Origin: Pseudobacteriovorax sp.
Lineage (GTDB): Bacteria > Bdellovibrionota_B > Oligoflexia > Oligoflexales > Oligoflexaceae
Direction of reading: 5' to 3'
Length of the DNA: 64,000 nt
Assembly: GCA_013215145.1 (NCBI GenBank)
Contig: JABSRP010000015.1
Location: forward strand, 1-64,000
Shown: positions 10,466 through 18,116 of the stretch, one piece after another
Layout of the letters: each line of letters begins with the position of its first letter
How positions within the stretch are numbered: the stretch's first letter is position 1
Made by a program: the position numbers and the translations under genes
Notes under the pieces: generated by a model
Told to the model about the DNA's origin: nothing
What the model saw: only the letters and a program-made list of their open reading frames with translations
The model's database searches: none

Positions 10466-11524
10466 ATGATAGAAATATCTAAACAGTCCTGCGATTTCAG
10501 TTTGATCGTCAGAGGACGAAAGCTCCTGACAAGGGTGCTCGGGCTTTTCTTGACAAGCTTAGTTTTGGAACCCGCTCTGAGCGCTCAAAGTATTAGTAGC
10601 TACCGTGGTAAGACTATGGGGACTTACTATGCTGTGAAGTATGTGGGAGTGTCACCCGCACCCTTACAGCCAGAGTTTGAGCGCATCCTGAAAGATCTGA
10701 ATCGTCAGATGTCGACCTATATCAATGATTCCGAAATTTCCACCTTTAACCGACTAAAAAGCTATGACTGGTTTCCCGTGTCTCCTGAGTTCGGTCGCGT
10801 CGTACAGACCTCAAAGAAGATTTTCGCATTAACCGATGGAGCTTTTGATCCCACTCTCAATCCGTTAGTAAGTCTATGGGGTTTTGGTCCCAAAGGACGG
10901 CCAGAAACCGTACCAACAGATGCACAGCTGAAACAGGGGCTGGAATCCATCGGCTTTGAAAAAATTGTGATCGCTAAGGATCAACGAAAGCTTAAGAAGC
11001 AATCCGCTGACCTGACGATAGACCTCTCAGCCATTGCCAAGGGCTACGCGGCTGATGTTCTTTCTGAGTATCTCAATCAGCTTGGCTTTAGTCATCATTT
11101 GGTAGAGATAGGCGGAGAGGTCAGAACCAGTGGCCAAAAACCTGGAGATCAGCCATGGGTAATCGCTATCGAAATGCCTAGTGAAACAGCGGGTGGCGCC
11201 TCAGCTTTGGTCGCGCCACGCTCATTTGGATTGGCAACGTCTGGAGATTACAGGAATTTTTATGAGATTGATGGGAAACGCATGTCGCATATTATCGACC
11301 CGCGGACTGGCTATCCCATATCTCACGACCTTGCGTCTGTTTCGGTTTTGAGCGAAACTTGTGGTGAGGCCGATGGGTTGGCGACGGCATTTATGGTAAT
11401 GGGTAGAGAGAAAGCTTACGAAATAGCCGTAAAAAATAAGATTCCTGCTTACTTTATCTACCGAAAAGATGATAGTTTCGCCACTCTGGCAACGCCAGAA
11501 TTTGCTCGTTTTCGACTTCAGTAA
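10466..11524 (+). CDS. apbE: FAD:protein FMN transferase
   Basis: ApbE attaches FMN to threonines of NqrB and NqrC in the periplasm. The 352-aa protein has an export signal (about residues 18-40 from this ATG, ending A-L-S-A-Q), the G-T-Y-Y motif near the mature start, a G-A-F-D-P-T-L-N-P-L segment, the I-D-L-S-A-I-A-K-G-Y-A-A-D motif, and H-I-I-D-P-R-T-G-Y-P near the C-terminus. A GTG at 10430 would extend the frame but lies in the terminator stem, so ATG 10466 is preferred. It sits directly after nqrF, as in many nqr loci, and just before nqrM. Confidence 0.93.
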   Translation: MIEISKQSCDFSLIVRGRKLLTRVLGLFLTSLVLEPALSAQSISSYRGKTMGTYYAVKYVGVSPAPLQPEFERILKDLNRQMSTYINDSEISTFNRLKSYDWFPVSPEFGRVVQTSKKIFALTDGAFDPTLNPLVSLWGFGPKGRPETVPTDAQLKQGLESIGFEKIVIAKDQRKLKKQSADLTIDLSAIAKGYAADVLSEYLNQLGFSHHLVEIGGEVRTSGQKPGDQPWVIAIEMPSETAGGASALVAPRSFGLATSGDYRNFYEIDGKRMSHIIDPRTGYPISHDLASVSVLSETCGEADGLATAFMVMGREKAYEIAVKNKIPAYFIYRKDDSFATLATPEFARFRLQ

Positions 11525-11537
11525 GAGGAGGAGTTCG

Positions 11538-11723
11538 ATGGAAACCTTTATCGCCGTCGTGGTATTTGCGCTAGTTATCTTTGGCATGGCTATTGGTTAT
11601 ATTGTGAAAAAACAGGCACTTGCCGGTAGTTGTGGCGGACTCAACAATTTGTTTGGGGGAAGCGGCGACTGTGAAGTTTGTGGAGCTAAGGCTGAGGGAC
11701 GTTGTCCCAAAGACAAAAAGTGA
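11538..11723 (+). CDS. nqrM: Na+-NQR maturation protein NqrM (DUF539)
   Basis: A 61-aa membrane protein: one N-terminal helix with the M-A-I-G-Y segment, then G-S-C-G-G-L and further cysteines C-E-V-C and R-C-P. This is the NqrM pattern; NqrM is needed for assembly of Na+-NQR, probably by delivering iron to the NqrD/E centre. ATG 11538 follows an excellent GAGGAGGAG ribosome-binding site and the apbE stop by 13 bases. Upstream in-frame starts fall inside apbE and are rejected. Confidence 0.93.
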   Translation: METFIAVVVFALVIFGMAIGYIVKKQALAGSCGGLNNLFGGSGDCEVCGAKAEGRCPKDKK

Positions 11724-11784
11724 ATTCCTCAAAAAGCTAGTCTTTCATCGAAACAGGGTCGAAAACGGCAGTGAAAAGACCTAC

Positions 11785-12444
11785 CTATATCGTACTGCCT
11801 CTAATCCCTAGCATAATAAAACTACCCGACGTGGAGCCCTCCTTAGGTCTTAGTGGAATTGCCGAACCCCGCCTAGATTCAGGCACAGTTGTATCAAAAT
11901 TGGAAATCTTGGAATCCCAGGTGATTTCGCGCTGACCGAAACCTAGCGTGACTGCTAGGAGATCGTTTACCCTGACTGCTACTGAAAAGGAAATCTCAGA
12001 AACCTTGTAGTCATAGCGATAACGAACATCACCAACCTCCTTCTCGATTGTCGAAATTTTCTCTGAACCCTTGCCCTTATTGTTTATGTGATAGGTGATA
12101 TCACCATAGATCCAAGAGTTTGGTAGGATTAAAAAAGAGGTGGTCGCCCCAGTGTAATCAATTTGATAGCTCTTATCAGTGGTGTCATGATTACGAAGCC
12201 CATCATGAAACCCAGATTTCTGAAACCCCACAGTCCATGAAACATAGTCTTCATAACGCAGGAGCTGAACGCCAAAACTAAAGCGGACAAGAGACAGCGA
12301 ATAGTCATGTATGCTTCCTAAGTCGAGTCCTATCTGACCGTAGGATGCAGCATAAACGCCGTCCTTAAACAAGGTCTTTTGCTTCTGCTCTTTTGCAACG
12401 AGATGGGTAGACATTAAAAGAAAGGCAAGAACGAATACTCTCAT
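11785..12444 (-). CDS. Secreted or outer-membrane beta-rich protein, unknown
   Basis: A 219-aa protein with a signal peptide (M-R-V-F-V-L-A-F-L-L, cleavage after L-V-A-K or nearby). The rest alternates polar and aromatic residues with glycine (for example L-S-L-V-R-F-S-F-G-V), as in small outer-membrane beta-barrels. I recognise no family. ATG 12444 is preceded by AAGGGA; the frame extends six codons upstream without a better site. It is convergent with nqrM. Confidence 0.65.
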   Translation of the reverse strand: MRVFVLAFLLMSTHLVAKEQKQKTLFKDGVYAASYGQIGLDLGSIHDYSLSLVRFSFGVQLLRYEDYVSWTVGFQKSGFHDGLRNHDTTDKSYQIDYTGATTSFLILPNSWIYGDITYHINNKGKGSEKISTIEKEVGDVRYRYDYKVSEISFSVAVRVNDLLAVTLGFGQREITWDSKISNFDTTVPESRRGSAIPLRPKEGSTSGSFIMLGIRGSTI

Positions 12445-12547
12445 GTGGTCCCTTTTGCTCAAGATTTGACCGAATCATGCCAGTCTGGATAATTCTGGGT
12501 GCCCTTATTCTAACCCAATCCGGTCTCAGAAGGTAAGCGGTACTTCG

Positions 12548-13306
12548 CTAGTCCCAGAATTTCTTAAACCTTGATGCCCAAGACTCTTTGTCCTGATCCG
12601 TGGCTGCTTCTTTCCGCGCGGCTTTCTTTTCGTGCCGTCTTTTTCGTTGGTTTTGATTGCGATTAGACTGGGGTCTTCCGCTTGATCCCTGTTTGCTTTG
12701 GCCCCGCTGCTTCGGCTGTTTTTGATGATGGTCCCGTTGCGAGTTTTTTTCTGGACCGTTGATTCTTGGAAACTCATTCCATTGAAACGAGTGGACCTCA
12801 TCACAAACGGAAATCAGGTCTTTGTGGACAGTCTTATATTTTCCACACCAAAGCGAGACGGTAACACCATGCTCTTTCGCGGCTTCCACAGCTGGGACAA
12901 AATCACTGTCACCTGCTACCAAAACGGCATGTTGAATGTGACCAGCTGCTGCGTGTCTGACAAAATCTACGGACAACAGAACGTCGACTCGCTTTTGCTC
13001 AAAATATTCTTTTTTCCCGTCCCAGCGTTTTTCTAGTTTTCCAAGTCGCATCGACCAGCGATCGAGATTCTCGATCTCATCGACAAATTCGCTATGGGTT
13101 TCCATTCGTTTTAGTTCTGATTCAGTCGGCTCAGGTGACATGTAGGGTGCGCAGTAATAGTAGTAGCAACGCAGTAAATCGATAGACACATTTTCTCTGG
13201 CCGGCGCTAAAAAATAGTCGGCAAACTCTTCATAGTCAGGATCGATTTTGTTGTATCGGAATTGGGATTGGACATAACCCCCGTCAATAAATATAGCGGC
13301 TCTCAA
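12548..13306 (-). CDS. NYN-domain (LabA/DUF88-like) protein with basic tail
   Basis: A 252-aa protein opening with I-F-I-D-G-G-Y (Asp8), followed by K-R-V-D-V and G-D-S-D-F near residue 145, the acidic residues of the PIN-like NYN nuclease fold. About residues 1-180 form this domain. The last 70 are Gln/Arg/Lys-rich, a likely nucleic-acid-binding tail. The start is a TTG at 13306 with AGGAGGG five bases upstream. Activity is most likely RNA-directed, but the substrate is unknown. It is divergent from hflK. Confidence 0.85.
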   Translation of the reverse strand: MRAAIFIDGGYVQSQFRYNKIDPDYEEFADYFLAPARENVSIDLLRCYYYYCAPYMSPEPTESELKRMETHSEFVDEIENLDRWSMRLGKLEKRWDGKKEYFEQKRVDVLLSVDFVRHAAAGHIQHAVLVAGDSDFVPAVEAAKEHGVTVSLWCGKYKTVHKDLISVCDEVHSFQWNEFPRINGPEKNSQRDHHQKQPKQRGQSKQGSSGRPQSNRNQNQRKRRHEKKAARKEAATDQDKESWASRFKKFWD

Positions 13307-13449
13307 AGAACCCTCCTAGTAATTCATGTTAGACCTAGTTATAACGCCTTGCCACCAAAAAATCCAAGCTCAAATAGACCATAATGACCAGCGATGCTAT
13401 AACAGTCGGAAGTTTCTAAGATAACCCAGGTTTCACAAAGGGGGTCAGG

Positions 13450-14451
13450 ATGAGTGAATTTGATGACTACGCGAATAAGGTTCGCGATATTTTTAGCGGT
13501 AAGAAAGGCAAACCGAATGGGTCTGGTCCAGGGGGAGGCTTTCCCCAGTCTAATAACACCATTTTTTACATAGTAGGTGTGTTTTTTTTACTACTATCAG
13601 CGTTTAAAGGCTTTTACACCGTAGAGGCGGACGAAGAGGCTGTCGTCACACGGTTTGGTGAATACATCAAAACCAACCAGCCTGGACTACATTTTAAAAT
13701 CCCCTGGGTGGATGAGACCTATAAAGTTAAGTCAAAAAAGCGACAAGAAGAGGTTTTTGGTTTTGTCGCCTCTACAAGAGCGTCAGTAACGGCTGAGAGC
13801 TTGATGCTGACGGGCGATTTAAATCTCGCTGATGTCGAGTGGATTGTGCAGTATGAGATCAGTGATCCTGCCAAGTTTCTGTTTCAGGCGCAAAACGTGA
13901 AGAAAGCGATCCGCGATGTGTCTATGTCGGTAATGCGCCGTGTCGTTGGTGATAGGCTGGTGGGCGAGGTTCTGACCACTGGTCGAACCGAGATCGCACT
14001 AGAAGTCAAAGAGCTGATGCAAGAAACGATTAATAAATATGATCTCGGGATTTTACTGCAAACCGTGGCACTTCAATCGGTGACACCTCCAGACCCAGTA
14101 AAGCCTGCGTTTAACGATGTAAACACGGCAATGCAAGAGCAGGAGCAGGCCATTAACGCTGCCGAACGTGAATATAACCGGGTTATCCCTGAGGCAAGAG
14201 GTAAAGCCGAACAGCTTTTAGCGGATGCCGAAGCGTATGCCATCGACACAATTAACCGGGCAAAGGGTAATGCGGAGCGATTTAGCAACGTTCTTACGGA
14301 ATATAAAAAAGCACCTAGCATCACCAGGAAAAGGCTTTATATCGAGGCTATGGAAGAGATTCTTGAGCAAACTGATGGATTCGTTTTGGTTGATGAAGGC
14401 GCTAAAGGTCTCATGCCCATTTACGGTCGATTACAAACAGAAGCGAAATAA
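13450..14451 (+). CDS. hflK: FtsH modulator HflK, SPFH/band-7 protein
   Basis: A 333-aa SPFH-domain protein: Gly/Pro-rich cytoplasmic N-terminus (residues 1-33), one transmembrane helix (about 35-57), then a band-7 domain beginning V-E-A-D-E-E-A-V-V-T-R-F-G-E and a coiled-coil region rich in Ala/Glu (about 235-285). With HflC it forms the large membrane cage that controls FtsH protease access. hflC follows after 14 bases. Confidence 0.94.
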   Translation: MSEFDDYANKVRDIFSGKKGKPNGSGPGGGFPQSNNTIFYIVGVFFLLLSAFKGFYTVEADEEAVVTRFGEYIKTNQPGLHFKIPWVDETYKVKSKKRQEEVFGFVASTRASVTAESLMLTGDLNLADVEWIVQYEISDPAKFLFQAQNVKKAIRDVSMSVMRRVVGDRLVGEVLTTGRTEIALEVKELMQETINKYDLGILLQTVALQSVTPPDPVKPAFNDVNTAMQEQEQAINAAEREYNRVIPEARGKAEQLLADAEAYAIDTINRAKGNAERFSNVLTEYKKAPSITRKRLYIEAMEEILEQTDGFVLVDEGAKGLMPIYGRLQTEAK

Positions 14452-14465
14452 GAGGGAGTAGATTT

Positions 14466-15416
14466 ATGGGTACGAAATCAGGAGTGATAGCTGGAATTGT
14501 CGTGGTATTGGTGATTCTAGTGCGTGGATCAGTATTTACCGTAAACGAGTACCAGCAAGCGATCGTGACACGCTTTGGTGAGATCATTGGCGAGCCTATC
14601 ACCGAAGCTGGCATTCAATTTAAAACTCCCTTTGTTCATGAAGTGACCTATTTTGATAAGTGGATGCTACACTGGGATGGAGATCCGGCACAAGTTCCGA
14701 CAAAAGACAAAAAGTTCATTCTAGTCGATACGACTGCTAGATGGAAGATTGTGGATCCGGCTCAGTTTTTTAAGACGGTAAGAAACACTAGAACGGCTTT
14801 GCAACGTATCACGGGTATCTTGGATAGTGCGACAAAGGACGTTGTCTCCAATTATAATCTTGTAGAATCGGTGCGTAATACCAATGCGATTATGGAAAAA
14901 ATAGCGGCCATGGAGGGGACCGATGAGAACGACGAGAAGATCGTCGGGGAAATCGAACCTATTACCGCTGGACGAGAAGCCTTGGCAAAACAAATCACCT
15001 TAGCTGCTCAGAAAAATGTGGACACCTTAGGGATAGAATTGCTTGACGTGTTGATCACGCGCATCGCTTACGTAAGAGAGGTCGAATCTAAAGTTTTCGA
15101 TCGTATGATCTCAGAGCGTAATCGTATCGCAGAGAAAATTCGAGCCACGGGTAAGGGAGAGGTAGCAAAGATTCAGGGTCAGCTGAATTTAGATTTGAAG
15201 ACAATCGAATCTGAGGCTTACAAAAAGGCACAGTCAATCAGAGGTAAGGCCGAAGCGGAGTCTTATGGGATTTACGCTGACTCCATGAGTGCGGGAGCAG
15301 ATTTTTATGAGTTTGTCCGAACCCTGGAAGCCTATCGCAAGACGATACCGAAAGCTGAGCAAATCGTCATAGGGACAGATTCTCAATTTTTCCGGTACCT
15401 TGAAAAGGCAAAATAA
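14466..15416 (+). CDS. hflC: FtsH modulator HflC, SPFH/band-7 protein
   Basis: A 316-aa partner of HflK. An N-terminal transmembrane helix (about residues 5-24) leads into V-N-E-Y-Q-Q-A-I-V-T-R-F-G-E and the band-7 domain; an Ala/Lys/Glu-rich helix follows (about 215-275) with the typical S-E-R-x-R-I-A-E-K-I-R-A-x-G segment. AGAGGGAG precedes the ATG. hflKC form a two-gene operon; no strong terminator follows before the tRNA-Cys promoter. Confidence 0.94.
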   Translation: MGTKSGVIAGIVVVLVILVRGSVFTVNEYQQAIVTRFGEIIGEPITEAGIQFKTPFVHEVTYFDKWMLHWDGDPAQVPTKDKKFILVDTTARWKIVDPAQFFKTVRNTRTALQRITGILDSATKDVVSNYNLVESVRNTNAIMEKIAAMEGTDENDEKIVGEIEPITAGREALAKQITLAAQKNVDTLGIELLDVLITRIAYVREVESKVFDRMISERNRIAEKIRATGKGEVAKIQGQLNLDLKTIESEAYKKAQSIRGKAEAESYGIYADSMSAGADFYEFVRTLEAYRKTIPKAEQIVIGTDSQFFRYLEKAK

Positions 15417-15472
15417 ATTCAATAAGTTAATCTTTTCATCCTCTGTGAACGTATGTGCGGGGGAGAAAAGAC

Positions 15473-15501
15473 TTGATTTTGCTACGGCTTACGAATATAA
15501 A
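15473..15501 (+). promoter_or_regulatory. Sigma70-type promoter of tRNA-Cys
   Basis: TTGATT at 15473-15478 and TATAAA at 15496-15501 are separated by 17 bases. Transcription would start near 15508, about 28 bases before the mature tRNA. Confidence 0.65.
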
Positions 15502-15511
15502 ATGTGTCTTC

Positions 15512-15530
15512 TCGGCAATGATTTTGCCGA
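15512..15530 (+). other. Leader hairpin before tRNA-Cys
   Basis: TCGGCAA at 15512-15518 and TTGCCGA at 15524-15530 form a perfect 7-bp stem with a five-base loop. It lies between the promoter and the tRNA, five bases before the acceptor stem. A similar element precedes tRNA-Lys. Confidence 0.6.
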
Positions 15531-15535
15531 CTTGA

Positions 15536-15611
15536 GGCGCGGTGTCTCGAATGGTTAGAGAGCGGATTGCAAATCCGTCTTATGTCGGTTCGAATCCGAT
15601 CCGCGCCTCCA
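15536..15611 (+). tRNA. tRNA-Cys (GCA)
   Basis: A full cloverleaf: acceptor GGCGCGG (15536-15542) pairs with CCGCGCC (15601-15607), discriminator T, and CCA is encoded (15609-15611). The anticodon loop T-T-G-C-A-A-A gives anticodon GCA. The T arm carries GTTCGAATC. Length is 76 nt including CCA. Confidence 0.97.
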
Positions 15612-15613
15612 TT

Positions 15614-15647
15614 AAAAAAGCCTCTTCCATTTTGAAGAGGCTTTTTT
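15614..15647 (+). terminator. Intrinsic terminator after tRNA-Cys
   Basis: GCCTCTTC (15620-15627) and GAAGAGGC (15634-15641) form a stem around a six-base loop, extended by flanking A and T tracts, with six Ts downstream. Because A-runs precede and T-runs follow, it could also act on the minus strand. Confidence 0.9.
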
Positions 15648-15708
15648 AATGTTTGGGAGCCTAAGACTACCCCCATTTCCATACTTCGATAAATACGATC
15701 TCCTCATA

Positions 15709-16551
15709 CTAAGGCTGTGGCAGTAGACAGCCCTCAACGCTGATGTCAAAAGCTCCTAGTTCGTCGCGGCAGGTGTAAACCCAAGACGTCTGTTGGGCGT
15801 AGCCAATGCCGCGCTCGTAAAACACATTGCCTTCCTCATCAATCTCACAGGGGTTGTTGATGGTACACTCGCGACCTCTTTCGTTGATCGTATTGTTAAC
15901 TCCAATCACAAGTCTTGTTTCAGCATCAATGGCAGGCGACCCGGAGGTACCACCGATCACATCACATCCTGGTCGGCTATAACGGATGGAGTCGGTGAAG
16001 AACCAGTCTGCCTCTTTTAAGGAATAAACAATGTCTTCAACCTGGCAAGAATATCCTCGACGCCAGTACCCTGAAATGATTTCAATGTCGGATCCTACAG
16101 CGGGATACTCTCGCGAGAAGGTAAGGGGAGTCACGCTGTATTTCTCTTCGATCTCTTCAAATGTTTCTCGTAGTTCGTATAGTGCGAAATCAGTTTTAGT
16201 CATGGTCGCGTACATAAGCTTCGAGGCATTCACCCGACCAATCCTTCGTGCATCAGCATCGAGAACGGTAAAAGCTTTTCTTGCTGCGACATCTAGAATC
16301 ACCGTGTCTGGGTCGATAAGGCGAACGCAGTGGCCGTTGGTTAAAACCATGGCCTTATCACCTGGGAGGCTATCATCAAACCGAACAAGACTACCGGAGC
16401 AGTTACCTAAAGCAACTATGCCCGTAAAGTCATATTCCGCAGTAAACTGATTGGTGATGTTGAAGTTAACGGTTCTTTCCACATCGGGAAACGCGCTTCC
16501 CGTGCTGCTAAACGAAAACAATGCAGCCGCACCTAAAATAATACGTTTCAT
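15709..16551 (-). CDS. Secreted trypsin/V8-like serine protease
   Basis: A 280-aa exported protein with a signal peptide (cleavage near A20-F21). The chymotrypsin-fold triad is visible: N-G-H-C with His74, T-D-F-A-L-Y with Asp122, and G-T-S-G-S-P with Ser204. Cys51 and Cys75 could pair, as in many proteases of this clan. The N-terminal segment after the signal is short, so no long propeptide is evident. Likely periplasmic or secreted; the substrate cannot be inferred. A purine-rich AAAGGGA site precedes the ATG. Confidence 0.87.
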   Translation of the reverse strand: MKRIILGAAALFSFSSTGSAFPDVERTVNFNITNQFTAEYDFTGIVALGNCSGSLVRFDDSLPGDKAMVLTNGHCVRLIDPDTVILDVAARKAFTVLDADARRIGRVNASKLMYATMTKTDFALYELRETFEEIEEKYSVTPLTFSREYPAVGSDIEIISGYWRRGYSCQVEDIVYSLKEADWFFTDSIRYSRPGCDVIGGTSGSPAIDAETRLVIGVNNTINERGRECTINNPCEIDEEGNVFYERGIGYAQQTSWVYTCRDELGAFDISVEGCLLPQP

Positions 16552-16650
16552 ACTAAATCCCTTTTTCTGAACTATGGGTTGAATTTGGGTAATTTAGCCG
16601 AAGCAAAATATTCTAGGCAATGTAGAAAACATAAACCTTTTGAAGGTTGT

Positions 16651-17052
16651 TTACGTTGTTTTTAAAAGGCCAAAAATTTTGTTTATGCGTTTTCGATTTG
16701 CGCCAATATCCCAGTATCCCAGGCGAGATGCAGACCGGCAATGAATTAAAATCTTACTGCCTTTATTTTCGAGCCTAAATTCGATATCGTCGACAAACTT
16801 CATGATCCCTGAAGTGAAGGAAAAATGGGCATAGTCATCTTTTTGGGTTTCTAGTTTATAACCACTAATTCCCGAAACAAGACGGATAAGTTTATCCCAA
16901 GTATCTCGAGAATCTCCTTCGAATGGCTCTATTGCGAAGCTATCTTTGTGATCACTACAAACGCAGTTTTTCATATCCTGCGGGCATGGGCATAGCTTGC
17001 CACTACGAATACCAAGATTTTTGACAGCTTCCTCAGGCGACATGCGCTTCAT
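16651..17052 (-). CDS. DUF1499 family protein
   Basis: A 133-aa protein with the DUF1499 signature: an N-terminal C-P-C-P-x-x-x-x-N-C-V-C-S segment, an F-T-S-G-I-M-K-F-V-D-D-I-E-F block, and the C-terminal R-S-A-S-R-x-G-Y-W-D-I-G-A-N-R-x-R-I. The family's function is not established. The ATG at 17052 has AAGGAG six bases upstream and is preferred over the ATG at 17070. No signal peptide is seen. Confidence 0.85.
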   Translation of the reverse strand: MKRMSPEEAVKNLGIRSGKLCPCPQDMKNCVCSDHKDSFAIEPFEGDSRDTWDKLIRLVSGISGYKLETQKDDYAHFSFTSGIMKFVDDIEFRLENKGSKILIHCRSASRLGYWDIGANRKRINKIFGLLKTT

Positions 17053-17187
17053 TGGGGTCTCCTTTTGCATTTCCTTCGCTTGTGTTGCTAACTAAGTTGA
17101 GGGGTTAGTGGATTCTCAATGGAACTTTAAGAATACCAACGATAGGTTGCTTCGTGAATAAGAACTTACGAGGTGCGAAGGAAATCC

Positions 17188-18042
17188 ATGGGAAAGATTT
17201 ATGTAATGCTGGCCATAGGTGTGTTGGCAGCGAGCCAATCGGCTAATATTATCCGTATTGGTGACGCTAACCCTTTTTCCATGACAGCCTGGCGATTGGC
17301 CATGGCGTGCATGATTCTAGCGCCTTTGGCTCTTAGGGAGCCGCGGAACATGACGCAGCGATCATGGAGGCCATCGATGATCGCTGGTACTTGTCTTGCC
17401 ATCCACTTTTTTACTTGGATTTATGCCGTTCAAAACGTATCTGTGGCAGTTGCAACCCTTGTTTTAGGGGTTAATCCGGTTTTTCTTGTCGTGATAGAAG
17501 CCCTCTTCTTTCGAAGTTTGCCTTCAAAGGCACAGATGAAGGCTATGCTGCTGTTTATTGGTAGTGCTCTAATTCTTTTGACGGAATTGGATGGCATCTC
17601 GGGGAGTATTCATGGCTGGCTTGCCGGCCTAGGGTCTGCCTTCGCGTTCAGTCTGTACCTGATAGCTGGTCGAAAAGCCCAGGAGTGCCAACCACCAACC
17701 TTTCACTTACTTCTATGTTACGGGGTTGCAGCTTTCTTGGGGTTTTTGATGTCACTGATGCTTGGCAAGCCTATCCTAGCATTTTCTACTAACAACTGGC
17801 TCTGCTTTGCGCTATTAGCTTTCATCCCTACTTTGCTGGGTCATTCGTCTTTCAATATAGCGCTAAAATATTTACCTGCATCCTTAGTTGCCGCCTCAAC
17901 TCTTGCCGAACCGGTCTTGGCTATCTTAGGGGCATGGTATTTCTGGGGCGAGGCAGTCTCGTGGATACACTTACTGAGCTTTATTCTTGTGTGTGGTGGA
18001 TTCTATTTGTCGCAGAGTAGTGGCTCCGGTGTAAATAACTAA
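17188..18042 (+). CDS. EamA-family (DMT) transporter
   Basis: A 284-aa membrane protein with ten predicted helices in two EamA repeats, the first containing the W-R-L-A segment after helix 1 and the second the A-E-P-V-L-A-I-L-G-A-W-Y-F-W-G-E motif near the end. Such proteins export metabolites or amino acids; the substrate is not predictable. ATG 17188 follows AAGGAA; the GTG at 17173 is a weaker alternative. It is monocistronic and convergent with the collagen-like gene. Confidence 0.88.
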   Translation: MGKIYVMLAIGVLAASQSANIIRIGDANPFSMTAWRLAMACMILAPLALREPRNMTQRSWRPSMIAGTCLAIHFFTWIYAVQNVSVAVATLVLGVNPVFLVVIEALFFRSLPSKAQMKAMLLFIGSALILLTELDGISGSIHGWLAGLGSAFAFSLYLIAGRKAQECQPPTFHLLLCYGVAAFLGFLMSLMLGKPILAFSTNNWLCFALLAFIPTLLGHSSFNIALKYLPASLVAASTLAEPVLAILGAWYFWGEAVSWIHLLSFILVCGGFYLSQSSGSGVNN

Positions 18043-18088
18043 GTATAAGAAAACGAAGAACTTCCCTAACGATGAATCGTTAGGGAAG
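18043..18088 (-). terminator. Intrinsic terminator of the collagen-like gene
   Basis: CTTCCCTAACG (18061-18071) and CGTTAGGGAAG (18078-18088) form a perfect 11-bp stem with a six-base loop. On the minus strand the stem is followed by a T-rich tail (TTCTTCGTTTTCTTAT), fitting termination of transcription coming from the lipoprotein gene. It lies between two convergent genes and may serve both. Confidence 0.75.
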
Positions 18089-18116
18089 CATCAATCACTC
18101 TAGAAAAACGTGGCTA

